A stretch of 64,000 nt of DNA from Mycetocola lacteus (lineage in GTDB: Bacteria > Actinomycetota > Actinomycetes > Actinomycetales > Microbacteriaceae): contig NZ_RCUY01000005.1 in assembly GCF_003667575.1 (NCBI RefSeq), forward strand, positions 372,001-436,000, in the 5' to 3' direction. Of this stretch, positions 9,442 through 16,956 are shown one piece after another (the stretch's first letter is position 1; each line of letters opens with the position of its first letter). The position numbers and the translations under genes are program-made. The notes beneath the pieces were generated by a model, which searched no databases, was not told the origin of the DNA, and saw only the letters and a program-made list of their open reading frames with translations.

Positions 9442-10533
9442 ATGGTCGCAACTCACGCTGTCCCCCGTTCCTCCTCACGCCTACTGCGGCGCGGGGCGAT
9501 TGTCGCCGCGGCCCTGGTCCCCGCGACCATCCTGGGCGCACCCCTCATGGCGAGCGCCGAGACCGCTCCCCAGAGGGTCGCCACCACCACCTCGTGTGGG
9601 TGGATGTACAACGCCGGTGACCCTATTGACCTGATCCAGGATCCCTGGACCCACCCGCTTCAGGTGGAGAAGTTTGATCCGAGTCTGGGCACGCTGATCT
9701 CGGTCGACGTGGCCGGAAAATTCACCGACGGTGGCTATGTCAGCATCGAAAACACCGGAGCCACCCCGCTCCAGGGCGAATTCGGCTACGGATTCACCGT
9801 GGAGTTGGAGTCCGCCCTCGGCGGTACCTTCGCGCTGGACGCCACCTATGACGGCATCTTCGACAAAACCTTCGATCGCAAGGACGAGGTCACCACGCTC
9901 ACCCCGTTCGACGGTGTCCTCGACTACGCCGGCACGAGTGGCCGCATCCTCTCCCCCGAAACCCTGACATTCGGGGCCACCTATGCCGCCGGCGATCCCA
10001 CGGCGAGCGCTTTTGTGGGCACCGGAGCGCTCACCCTGCTGACCCCGGACGGGGTCAAGAATCAGGGCGGCGGCACCTACTCGGGCCTCGGGCTCGACTA
10101 TCAGGACCGAGTCGGCTTCGGCCAGCTGATGATGGCGGGGAGCGTGGATGGCGGAGTGGGCCCGAGCGCCTGCGTGACCTACACCTATGCGATCGCGGAT
10201 GGCGTGGACCCGGTTGATCCCGTAGACCCGGTAGACCCGACTAACCCGGTCGATCCCACCAACCCCGTGGACCCGACGAACCCGATCGATCCCACCAACC
10301 CGGTAGACCCGACCAACCCGGTAGACCCCACGGACCCGACGGACATCACCACCCCCGTGCTAGACACCAAGCAGACCACCGCCGCGGTCGATCCGGCCAC
10401 GGTACCCGCCGCCTCCACCCTGGCCTCCACCGGCAGCACCCCCGCTCCCCTGCTGTACGGCGCACTCGCCCTGCTGCTGATCGGCGGCACCCTCGCCGTG
10501 CTCAAGATCCGCGGACGCGGCGAGCAGGAGTAA
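9442..10533 (+). CDS. Cell-wall-anchored surface protein (LAxTG sortase substrate)
   Basis: A 363-residue surface protein. Residues 1-38 are a long Sec signal peptide ([27 protein letters not shown]). Residues 40-250 form a strand-rich ectodomain with two Cys (CGWMYN near the start, ACVTYTYAI at the end) likely to form a disulphide. Residues about 254-302 are a D-P-[VT]-[DN]-P repeat stalk. The C-terminus has a sorting signal: LASTG, a hydrophobic helix ([19 protein letters not shown]) and a basic tail KIRGRGEQE. LAxTG is the motif recognised by actinobacterial class E sortases, so it should be covalently linked to peptidoglycan. No sortase gene is in the window. The RBS CTGGAGA precedes the ATG. 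Confidence 0.82.
   Translation: MVATHAVPRSSSRLLRRGAIVAAALVPATILGAPLMASAETAPQRVATTTSCGWMYNAGDPIDLIQDPWTHPLQVEKFDPSLGTLISVDVAGKFTDGGYVSIENTGATPLQGEFGYGFTVELESALGGTFALDATYDGIFDKTFDRKDEVTTLTPFDGVLDYAGTSGRILSPETLTFGATYAAGDPTASAFVGTGALTLLTPDGVKNQGGGTYSGLGLDYQDRVGFGQLMMAGSVDGGVGPSACVTYTYAIADGVDPVDPVDPVDPTNPVDPTNPVDPTNPIDPTNPVDPTNPVDPTDPTDITTPVLDTKQTTAAVDPATVPAASTLASTGSTPAPLLYGALALLLIGGTLAVLKIRGRGEQE
10203..10344 (+). repeat. Pro-Asp stalk repeat within the surface protein gene
   Basis: An imperfect array of 15-bp units encoding D-P-V-D-P / D-P-T-N-P, about nine copies with varied synonymous codons. It forms an extended wall-spanning stalk. Codon variation between units means it is a protein-level repeat rather than a recent DNA slippage product. 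Confidence 0.85.
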
Positions 10534-10539
10534 TCCCGC

Positions 10540-10597
10540 GGCGGGGCCCGCAGCCCCGCCTACCCCCGTGGCGGCGCGTCTGATTCGCGCCGCCACG
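10540..10597 (+). terminator. Tandem hairpin terminators after the surface protein gene
   Basis: Two hairpins: GGCGGGGC/GCCCCGCC (10540-10560) and a perfect 12-bp stem CGTGGCGGCGCG (10567-10578) with 10586-10597. They separate the surface protein gene from the attenuated trpS transcript that begins at about 10658. Confidence 0.8.
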
Positions 10598-10645
10598 GTG
10601 AGATACGGTCCCGGCCGGTGACCCGATTCCCCAAAAAGCCGAGGC

Positions 10646-10651
10646 TATACT
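10646..10651 (+). promoter_or_regulatory. -10 box of the auxiliary trpS leader transcript
   Basis: TATACT ends 6 nt before the ATG of the Trp leader peptide, so transcription would start at or next to that ATG and give a leaderless leader-peptide mRNA. No convincing -35 box is seen. Confidence 0.55.
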
Positions 10652-10657
10652 GAGTGC

Positions 10658-10696
10658 ATGAACCTCAACCGCGCGTCCTGGTGGTGGCTGTCCTAA
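10658..10696 (+). CDS. Trp leader peptide of the trpS attenuator
   Basis: A 12-codon open reading frame encoding MNLNRASWWWLS, with three consecutive TGG codons at 10679-10687 and a TAA stop at 10694. This is the signature of a ribosome-mediated tryptophan attenuator: shortage of charged tRNA-Trp stalls the ribosome on the Trp codons. The start is placed for likely leaderless initiation behind TATACT. The peptide has no known function of its own. It is too short for routine gene calling. Confidence 0.88.
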   Translation: MNLNRASWWWLS

Positions 10697-10738
10697 CAGC
10701 CGGTTCACTCATGTCCGCGGGCTGTACGACAGCCCGCG
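10686..10738 (+). promoter_or_regulatory. Ribosome-mediated transcription attenuator
   Basis: Four segments are readable: 1 = GGCTGT (10686-10691), 2 = ACAGCC (10696-10701), 3 = GGCTGT (10720-10725) inside CGCGGGCTGT, 4 = ACAGCCCGCG (10729-10738). Pairing 1:2 leaves 3:4 free to form a perfect 10-bp terminator stem with a 3-nt loop. A ribosome stalled on the Trp codons covers segment 1, so 2 pairs with 3 and blocks the terminator. The mechanism matches the attenuator described for auxiliary trpS genes of Streptomyces. Confidence 0.85.
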
Positions 10739-10801
10739 TTGACGATAATCCTCGCTCTTCGCCGATCGTGCAGCCTCCCCGCTCACATCAAAGGAAAAGT
10801 C

Positions 10802-11845
10802 ATGGATTCATTCTCGGTTACCGCCACTCGCTCCGCCGAACTCGCGCGAGAAATTAGCGAGTCGCCCGAAGAATTTCGGATGCTCACCGGGGAACGCCCC
10901 ACCGGCCCGCTGCATCTCGGGCACTACTTCGGCAGCATCATCGAACGCATCCGGTTGCAAGGGCAGGGTGTCGAGTCGTTTGTGATTCTCGCCGACTATC
11001 AGGTCATCACCGACCGTGATTCAATGCCGCGGGTGCGTGAATATGTTCACGGGGCGGTCCTCGACTATCTGGCCGCGGGGATGAATCCCGAGCGCACCAC
11101 CATCTTCACCCATTCGTCGGTGCCTGCACTCAATCAGCTGCTGCTTCCGTTCCTCAGCCTGGTGACCGAGGCGGAGCTGCACCGAAACCCGACGGTCAAG
11201 TCTGAGCTGGCCGCATCGGGACGAGCGCTCAGCGGACTGCTGCTCACCTATCCGGTGCATCAGGCGGCGGACATTCTGTTCTGCAAGGGCAACCTGGTCC
11301 CGGTGGGCAAGGACAATCTGCCCCATGTTGAGCTCACCCGGGTCATCGCTCGACGCTTTAACGAGCGCTATGGCACCGTGTTTCCGGTGCCCGATGCCCT
11401 GCTGACGGCGACTCCCGAGGTCCCGGGCCTCGATGGCCGCAAGATGTCAAAGAGCTACGGCAACGCGATCGCCCTGGGGATGAGCGCCGATGAAACGGCG
11501 GCCACGATTAATCGCACGGTAACCGATTCCGACCGTCGAATCACCTTTGATCCTGCCTCCCGTCCCGGTGTCTCGGCGCTCCTCACTACCGCGGGGCTGT
11601 GTCTGGATGAGGCTCCCGAGAAGATCGCCGATCGATTGGGGGATACGGGCAGCGGGGCACTCAAGGCGCTCACCATCGACGCGGTCAACGACTTTCTCGC
11701 CGATCACCGTGCGCGCAGGGCCGAGTTTGCCGCCGACCCGGGGTTCGTTGAGCGGGTGCTCGCCCGTGGAAACGAGCGGGCAAACGCGGAGGCTGCCAGG
11801 ACTCTTGACGAGGTGCGTCAGGCGATGGGGACGATCTACGGCTAA
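10802..11845 (+). CDS. trpS: Auxiliary tryptophan--tRNA ligase
   Basis: A 347-residue class I aminoacyl-tRNA synthetase charging tRNA-Trp in the cytoplasm, of normal length. The HIGH-type motif is PTGPLHLGHYFGS (residues about 31-43), KMSKS is in GRKMSKSYGN (about 210-219) and AADILF/VPVGKDN provide the usual Trp and ATP pocket segments. The ATG at 10802 is preceded by AAAGGA. The upstream leader peptide and attenuator show that it is induced by tryptophanyl-tRNA shortage. In Streptomyces, genes controlled this way are auxiliary, indolmycin-resistant enzymes kept beside a housekeeping trpS. I infer the same role here; resistance itself cannot be read from sequence. A partial copy of the upstream gene's 3' end lies just downstream. 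Confidence 0.9.
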   Translation: MDSFSVTATRSAELAREISESPEEFRMLTGERPTGPLHLGHYFGSIIERIRLQGQGVESFVILADYQVITDRDSMPRVREYVHGAVLDYLAAGMNPERTTIFTHSSVPALNQLLLPFLSLVTEAELHRNPTVKSELAASGRALSGLLLTYPVHQAADILFCKGNLVPVGKDNLPHVELTRVIARRFNERYGTVFPVPDALLTATPEVPGLDGRKMSKSYGNAIALGMSADETAATINRTVTDSDRRITFDPASRPGVSALLTTAGLCLDEAPEKIADRLGDTGSGALKALTIDAVNDFLADHRARRAEFAADPGFVERVLARGNERANAEAARTLDEVRQAMGTIYG

Positions 11846-11885
11846 GGCTCGGTCCTCGGGGCGGGCCGTTCGATTCCTCGAACCG

Positions 11886-11929
11886 CCCTCGCCGTGCTCA
11901 AGATCCGCGGACGCAGCGAGCAGGACTAA
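11886..11929 (+). pseudogene. Duplicated 3' end of the surface protein gene
   Basis: These 44 bp match 10490-10533 with only two differences and encode [13 protein letters not shown] plus stop, the last residues of the LAxTG protein. There is no upstream body of the gene. The two copies flank the attenuator-trpS unit as direct repeats. A hairpin GGCGGG-ACCA-CCCGCC (11937-11952) follows, as hairpins follow the first copy. Confidence 0.85.
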
Positions 11930-12021
11930 ACAGGCTCGGCGGGACCACCCGCCACGCAAACTGCCGTCGCGCGTGCGCGTGATCACGGCGAGGCTCCGCC
12001 TAGCGGACACGTCATCACACT

Positions 12022-12055
12022 GGCGGGGCTGTCCGATTACTCGGACCGCCCCGCC
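12022..12055. terminator. Hairpin between trpS and the convergent HAD gene
   Basis: A 15-bp stem (GGCGGGGCTGTCCGA at 12022-12036 with 12041-12055, one mismatch and a wobble) and a 4-nt loop. It probably terminates transcription from both sides. The 11953-12021 stretch shows nothing else. Confidence 0.7.
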
Positions 12056-12108
12056 GGGTTCGCGGCCGACCGATGACCACGAGTTTTCGGAAGGATGATC
12101 CCCGAAAT

Positions 12109-12741
12109 CTAGGCGCTGATCGCCGTGGCTCCGATGATGGCCGGCAGCTCCTCAAACGAGGAGATAATCCGTTTGGCCCCCGCCTCAATCAGCGCCGCGG
12201 TGTGGGTATAGCCGCGGTCCACCCCCACGGGGATAAAGCCCGCGGCCAGGGCGCAGCGCATATCATACGCGGTGTCGCCCACGTAGTAGGCGGTTTCTTC
12301 GAGGCCTCGACGGCCCTTCAAAACGGCGAGCTTATCGGTGGCAGGTGCATCCACCGACTCCCAGAGACCCAGCAAATCAAGAGCCACCATATCGCTGCGA
12401 ACCGCATGCTCGAATGCGGCCGAAATGACCCCCAGACGGATCCCCTCAGCGTGCAGCGAGCGCAGGGCCGAAACCCCCTCACGGGCACTGGTTTCGGCCG
12501 CGGCCATATGGGAGTTCCACGCTCGCTCCGCCGGCGCGGATTCGGGGATGCCCAGCCGGTCAAACATCGCGGCCATTGGCAGATGAAACTCCCGACTGAA
12601 CCCCTGCACATCCAGCGCCGCAAGGCCGTGGCTTGCGAGCACTCGATTCAGTGCGTCGCGCGCACGCTCGGCGTCCAGCACGACCGTGCCGTTCCAATCG
12701 AACAGCACGGTCGTGCCACGATCCGCGGCAAAGCCGGTCAC
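12109..12741 (-). CDS. HAD-family phosphatase
   Basis: A 210-residue haloacid-dehalogenase superfamily hydrolase of phosphoglycolate-phosphatase type. Motif I is VLFDWNGTVV (nucleophile Asp about residue 15; the usual second Asp is Asn, a variant seen in some HAD subfamilies). Motif II is in LGVISAAF, motif III is the Lys in ATDKLAVLKG and motif IV is YYVGDTAYDMRCALAAG. A helical cap lies between I and II. It is the last gene of the RpiR-metallophosphoesterase-ABC operon and overlaps the ATPase gene by 4 bp. It may dephosphorylate the imported or hydrolysed phosphate ester. The Asp-to-Asn change could affect leaving-group protonation. Confidence 0.85.
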   Translation of the reverse strand: MTGFAADRGTTVLFDWNGTVVLDAERARDALNRVLASHGLAALDVQGFSREFHLPMAAMFDRLGIPESAPAERAWNSHMAAAETSAREGVSALRSLHAEGIRLGVISAAFEHAVRSDMVALDLLGLWESVDAPATDKLAVLKGRRGLEETAYYVGDTAYDMRCALAAGFIPVGVDRGYTHTAALIEAGAKRIISSFEELPAIIGATAISA

Positions 12742-13826
12742 AGGCGAACCTCGGCAAGCAGTGCCTCGGACACCAGATCCCCGACGCGTAGCCCGCTCTG
12801 GGTGTTGTACACGTGAACGCGTTCGGGCCGGGTGGCCACGGTGACTCGCTCACCCAGGTTCGGGGAGGAAGTCGCCGCACACCGAAAGGCCACCGTGTCG
12901 CCGTGGGCGGTGAGCATCTGTACCACCCGGTCACGCCCGGCGGGTTCGATCAGCGCAACCACACCCGTGAGGCTCAGCGCCCCGGTTGTTCCCTCGGGCA
13001 CCGGTTCCAGGTCCTCGGCGCGCACGCCCAGGGTGACACGTTCGGCCCCGCGGAAGTCACCACCCTGGAACGAGGATCGCCAGTCCTCCCCCACCGCGAG
13101 CAGGTTCATCGGTGGGGTGCCAATAAACGAGGCCACAAACAGCGTGGCCGGGGCCGCATACAGCTCGTCGGGGGTGCCAAGCTGTTCGATCCGACCGTGG
13201 TTGAGAACCGCGATCCGGTCGGCCATGGCCATCGCATCCAGCTGATCGTGGGTGACGTTGATGCCGGTGGCCCCCACCCGACGTAGCATCGAGGCAATCT
13301 CCAACCGGAGGACCGCGTGTAGCTGGGCATCGAGTCCGGAGAGGGGCTCATCCAGCAGCACGATTCCGCTGCGTCTGGCGAGCGCGCGGGCCAGTGCGAT
13401 GCGCTGGCGCTGACCACCGGACATCTGCTTGGGTTTGCGCTCCAACAGGTGTTCCACCTGCATTCGGGCGGCAATGTCCTGCGCCCGCTCATCCGCTTCT
13501 GCCCGAGAGAGGCCGAGTCCGTGGCGCAGTCCCAGCGTGATGTTCTCCCTGGCGCTGAGGTGGGGATACAGCGCGAAGTGCTGGAACACGATGGCCGCAT
13601 CCCGCAGGTGCGGCGGCGTATCGCGCTGGGCGACCCCGTCAAAATAGACCTCACCGCTGTCGGCGGTTTCAAGGCCTGCAATGACGCGCAGCAGGGTCGA
13701 CTTTCCCGAGCCGGAGGGGCCGAGGATCGCCACGTTTTCCCCGGCGGCGATCTCCAGGTTGATCCCGTCCAGCGCGGTTACCTCCCCGAAGGTACGGCGC
13801 AGATTTTCCAGGCGGACCGTGGTCAT
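12738..13826 (-). CDS. ABC importer ATP-binding subunit (MalK/UgpC type)
   Basis: A 362-residue ATPase energising uptake through the two permeases of this operon. Walker A GPSGSGKST (residues about 36-44), Q loop VFQHFALYPHLS, signature LSGGQ variant MSGGQRQR (about 135), Walker B IVLLDEPLSGLD and H loop NVTHDQLDA are all intact. The C-terminal 120 residues hold the TOBE/OB-fold regulatory domain typical of CUT1 sugar and glycerol-3-phosphate importers. The ATG at 13826 overlaps the binding-protein stop as ATGA, which fixes the start; an open frame reaching further upstream is read-through of the neighbouring gene. Confidence 0.93.
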   Translation of the reverse strand: MTTVRLENLRRTFGEVTALDGINLEIAAGENVAILGPSGSGKSTLLRVIAGLETADSGEVYFDGVAQRDTPPHLRDAAIVFQHFALYPHLSARENITLGLRHGLGLSRAEADERAQDIAARMQVEHLLERKPKQMSGGQRQRIALARALARRSGIVLLDEPLSGLDAQLHAVLRLEIASMLRRVGATGINVTHDQLDAMAMADRIAVLNHGRIEQLGTPDELYAAPATLFVASFIGTPPMNLLAVGEDWRSSFQGGDFRGAERVTLGVRAEDLEPVPEGTTGALSLTGVVALIEPAGRDRVVQMLTAHGDTVAFRCAATSSPNLGERVTVATRPERVHVYNTQSGLRVGDLVSEALLAEVRL

Positions 13827-15133
13827 CGTGCCGAACCCACCAGGGTGTTGATCGAGTCGGCCGCGGTCTTCACCGTCTGCTCGGTCGGGGAACCTGCCTG
13901 CAGCTGCTGGGTCATGGTGCGGAACGCGTCGTTGACCTGCGCGGTGACCTTCCCGGCAAAGCCACCCCACGGGGTCAGCGGGGCGTCGTAGCTCCACGCG
14001 TAGGTGAGCTGCGGGGTCGCGGCCGAGGACGCGAGCAGCTGTTTGGCGGCCTCGGTGTCCACCGGAATGTAGGAGTACGAGGTGCCCGAGGCACCCATAA
14101 CGGCCTCGGTGGACAGTAGCTTACCCACCAGGGCGTTGGAGTAGGCCGCACGGCAGCCGTTATCGCTTAGAACGATCCAGCCGTTGCCGCCGGCGGGCAG
14201 CGCATCGCGCTTGCCGTTGACAGTGGGCAAATCGATCGGTGTCCAGTTGAAGGCACCACCGATGGTCTTCTGGGCGGAGGCGATCACCGAGGTTGTGTAG
14301 ACCATGAACGCCGCCTTGCCCCCGGCGAACTGCGCAAAGCTGTCCTGGTCGTTGACGATGCCCATTTCCAGGCCGTCCTGTTTCATCTGCGACCAGATTC
14401 CCAGGGCCTCGGTTCCGGTTTTGTCCCCAAATGCGGCCTTGCCATCCTGAGCGATCAGCTGTCCACCCGCGCCCTGCACGAATGCCTGGCTGTACCAGTC
14501 GGCGAGGGCCGTGGTGGCGATGGTGACCGAGGGGGCTCCGGTCTGCGCGGTGACCTTTTTGGCGGCGGCAATCCAATCGGCGTAGGTCTTGATCTTCTTG
14601 GCATCCCCAGCACCGGCCTTGGTCAGCAGGTCCTGGTTGACCAGCAGCACGGGGGCTGAAATCTGCGCGGGTGCGAGGTACGGGGTACCGCCCACGGTAC
14701 CGGCGGCGAGGAATTGGTGCTGGTAGGTTTTGGACAGAGCGGCCGGATCGATTGGGGCGGGCTTGTACTCGTCCACCCAGAAGCGCAGCTGACCAAGTCC
14801 CGACATGATCAGGTCGGGACGCTTGCCCACGGCAATATCGGCAACGATGGTTTTGGTGAGGTCATCGTAGCTTGAGGTCGCCTGCGGCTGAGCATCAATT
14901 TTCAGGCCCGGATACTCCTTTTCCAGGGCGGCGGTGGCAATCTTCATCGCCTCGGTGGCCTGCTGCCCAAAGGTCACCTTGAGGGTGGTTTCCCCTGGCT
15001 TGCAGGTGGAGAGGTCGGTGGTGGCCGCGGCCACCGAGGCGGTCGGGGTGGTTCCGCTGGCCGAGGCGCAGCCGCTCAGGGCGAGGGCACCCAGCGTGAC
15101 CGCGGCGAGAGCGAGGACGGTGTTGCGTTTCAT
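13823..15133 (-). CDS. Extracellular solute-binding lipoprotein (CUT1/UgpB type)
   Basis: A 436-residue lipoprotein. The signal peptide ends in lipobox LALSGC (Cys about residue 22), so the protein is anchored to the outer face of the membrane. The fold and length fit family-1 solute-binding proteins: TLKVTFGQQATEAMKIATAALEKEYPGLKI at the start, RPDLIMSG, and the hinge region FAGGKAAFMVYTTSVI. It delivers a ligand to the permeases. The operon context (phosphoesterase, HAD phosphatase, RpiR regulator) suggests a phosphorylated or glycerophospho-type solute, but the ligand cannot be fixed from sequence. The ATG is preceded by AAAGGAAC. Confidence 0.9.
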   Translation of the reverse strand: MKRNTVLALAAVTLGALALSGCASASGTTPTASVAAATTDLSTCKPGETTLKVTFGQQATEAMKIATAALEKEYPGLKIDAQPQATSSYDDLTKTIVADIAVGKRPDLIMSGLGQLRFWVDEYKPAPIDPAALSKTYQHQFLAAGTVGGTPYLAPAQISAPVLLVNQDLLTKAGAGDAKKIKTYADWIAAAKKVTAQTGAPSVTIATTALADWYSQAFVQGAGGQLIAQDGKAAFGDKTGTEALGIWSQMKQDGLEMGIVNDQDSFAQFAGGKAAFMVYTTSVIASAQKTIGGAFNWTPIDLPTVNGKRDALPAGGNGWIVLSDNGCRAAYSNALVGKLLSTEAVMGASGTSYSYIPVDTEAAKQLLASSAATPQLTYAWSYDAPLTPWGGFAGKVTAQVNDAFRTMTQQLQAGSPTEQTVKTAADSINTLVGSAR

Positions 15134-15184
15134 GATGTTCCTTTGAGGTGGGTGAAGCGGGGAGGGTGGGGTGAAAGAAGGGGG

Positions 15185-16006
15185 TTAGCCGGGGATCTCG
15201 GCACCGCTCATGCCCTGCACAAACCTTTTCTGCGCGAAGAGGAAGAGCAGCACCACGGGAGCGGTCACGATGACGGCACCGGCGGCGAGGGCCGAGTAGT
15301 CGAAGCCGACATCCGCCTGCTGAAAGATCGCCAGCGCCAGGGGCGGGGTGCGCAGCTCGGGGCTGCGGGCGATGAGCAGCGGCCACAGGTAGTCGTTCCA
15401 GTGGGTGAAGACACTGAAAACGCTGAAGGCAGCAATGCCGGGGGCGGCGATCGGCACCACAATTTTGGTGAGGATGCGCACGTGTCCGAGGCCATCGGTG
15501 CGGGCGGCCTCCATCAGGGCGTCGGGGATCGACACCATCTGCTGCCTCAACAGGAAGATTCCGAAGGCACTGGTCATAAAGGGAAGAATCAGGCCGGACA
15601 TCGAGTCCGCAAGGCCCGCCGCGTTGATGCCAATAAAGGTGGGAATCAGGGTCACCTGGGAGGGAATCAGCACGGCCGCGAGGACCACGGCGAGCGCGAG
15701 GCCGCTCCAGCGCAGGCGCACCTTGGCGAGCACATAGGCGGCGGGGATGCAGGTGATCAGCTGCAGGATGAGGATTCCAGCGGTGGTGCCGATTCCCACA
15801 AACACCGCCTGTCCCAGACCGCCCTTGTCCCATGCCCGCGCGTAGTTAGAGAGGTCAATACCGGTGGGCAGCAGCGAGATGCCCTGGAAGAACACCTCAT
15901 CGCTTGGTGCCACCGAGGTGCGCAGCATCCAGTAGAAGGGGAACAGCGAGATGACCACGGCGAGGGTGATCAGCAGCCCGGTGCCGAAACGGATCAGGGT
16001 TTTCAT
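15185..16006 (-). CDS. ABC importer permease (MalG/UgpE type)
   Basis: A 273-residue inner-membrane permease with six predicted helices. The EAA loop contacting the ATPase is EAARTDGLGHVRILTKIVVPIAAPGIAA (about residues 180-207). It pairs with the second permease, with which it overlaps by 4 bp. The gap of 51 bp to the binding-protein gene is the largest break within the importer section and holds a purine-rich stretch, possibly allowing separate control of the binding protein. Confidence 0.92.
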   Translation of the reverse strand: MKTLIRFGTGLLITLAVVISLFPFYWMLRTSVAPSDEVFFQGISLLPTGIDLSNYARAWDKGGLGQAVFVGIGTTAGILILQLITCIPAAYVLAKVRLRWSGLALAVVLAAVLIPSQVTLIPTFIGINAAGLADSMSGLILPFMTSAFGIFLLRQQMVSIPDALMEAARTDGLGHVRILTKIVVPIAAPGIAAFSVFSVFTHWNDYLWPLLIARSPELRTPPLALAIFQQADVGFDYSALAAGAVIVTAPVVLLFLFAQKRFVQGMSGAEIPG

Positions 16007-16956
16007 CGTTCGCCTCCGGCGAGGGTTCGGCGCTGCAGGATGCCAACGCCAATCAGGACGATCAGCAGGAGCAGCGAGAGGGCGGATGCGGCACCGAGGT
16101 CGTAGTAGCTGAAACCGAGCTTCCAGACCATGGTGAGGACGGTTTCGCTGGATCCCAGCGGACCTCCCTGGGTCATCACGTTGATGGTGTCAAAAACCTG
16201 CACGCTGGTGAGGATGGCGATCACGGTCGCAAACACCACGGTGGGTTTGATGATGGGGAGGGTGATCCGGGTGAGTTTCACGATCCCGCGAATACCCTCG
16301 GAGCGGGTAGCCTCCTCGATACTGACCGGGATGGTGGCCAGTCCCGCGAAGAAAATCATCATTGTCAGGGAGGCCGTGCGCCAGACTCCGACCAGGGCCA
16401 CGGTGAGCAGTGAGGTGTGCGGATTTCCCAGCCAGTTGACGGCGCCGATCCCGAAAAACCCGAGCAGTTCATTGGCAAAGCCACCCTGTGCAGCAAACAT
16501 CCAGCGAAATACCACGGCCATCGCCACCAGGTTGGCGGTCATCGGCAGAAACAGTGCGGTGCGAACGAATGGGCGTGCGCGTCCTGCACGGTTGGCAAGC
16601 AGTGCCAGGCCAAGGCCGATGAGCAGGCTGGGGATGATGGTCAGGGCCGAGTACAGCACGGTATTGCCTAGCGCCTGGAGCACGGCGGGGTCGGTGAGGA
16701 CCCGTTGAAAATTAGCAAATCCCACAAAGGACCACGGCCCCCCGGCCAGCGGCACCGAGAAGAAGCTGGCAATGAGTGAGAGCAGGGCGGGGATGACCAC
16801 AAAAAAGAGCAGGCCGATGCCGGCGGGGGCGGCGAGCAGCAGCGGGATCAGGCCGGGATGCCGGTCGCCGAGGCGAAGTCGGGCGGAGCGGGTGTGGCGG
16901 CCGGGCTCGGGGGTGCTCACCTCCTGGACTCGCACAGGTTCACGTACCGCGGTCAT
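16003..16956 (-). CDS. ABC importer permease (MalF/UgpA type)
   Basis: A 317-residue permease. A cytoplasmic N-terminal tail of about 35 residues precedes the first helix (IPLLLAAPAGIGLLFFVVIPALLSLIASFF), and five more helices follow. The EAA loop is EEATRSEGIRGIVKLTRITLPIIKPTVVFA (about 218-247). The TQGGPLGSSETVLTMVW segment is typical of the MalF/UgpA subfamily. The gene overlaps the metallophosphoesterase by 4 bp upstream and the partner permease by 4 bp downstream. Confidence 0.92.
   Translation of the reverse strand: MTAVREPVRVQEVSTPEPGRHTRSARLRLGDRHPGLIPLLLAAPAGIGLLFFVVIPALLSLIASFFSVPLAGGPWSFVGFANFQRVLTDPAVLQALGNTVLYSALTIIPSLLIGLGLALLANRAGRARPFVRTALFLPMTANLVAMAVVFRWMFAAQGGFANELLGFFGIGAVNWLGNPHTSLLTVALVGVWRTASLTMMIFFAGLATIPVSIEEATRSEGIRGIVKLTRITLPIIKPTVVFATVIAILTSVQVFDTINVMTQGGPLGSSETVLTMVWKLGFSYYDLGAASALSLLLLIVLIGVGILQRRTLAGGER

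Noticed and set aside
10203..10344. Possible CRISPR-like array
   Set aside because: Short in-frame units without spacers; encodes a protein stalk. No CRISPR array or cas gene is present in the window.
12109..12741. HAD gene as pseudogene because of Asp-to-Asn in motif I
   Set aside because: All other motifs and the frame are intact and the variant occurs in functional HAD subfamilies.
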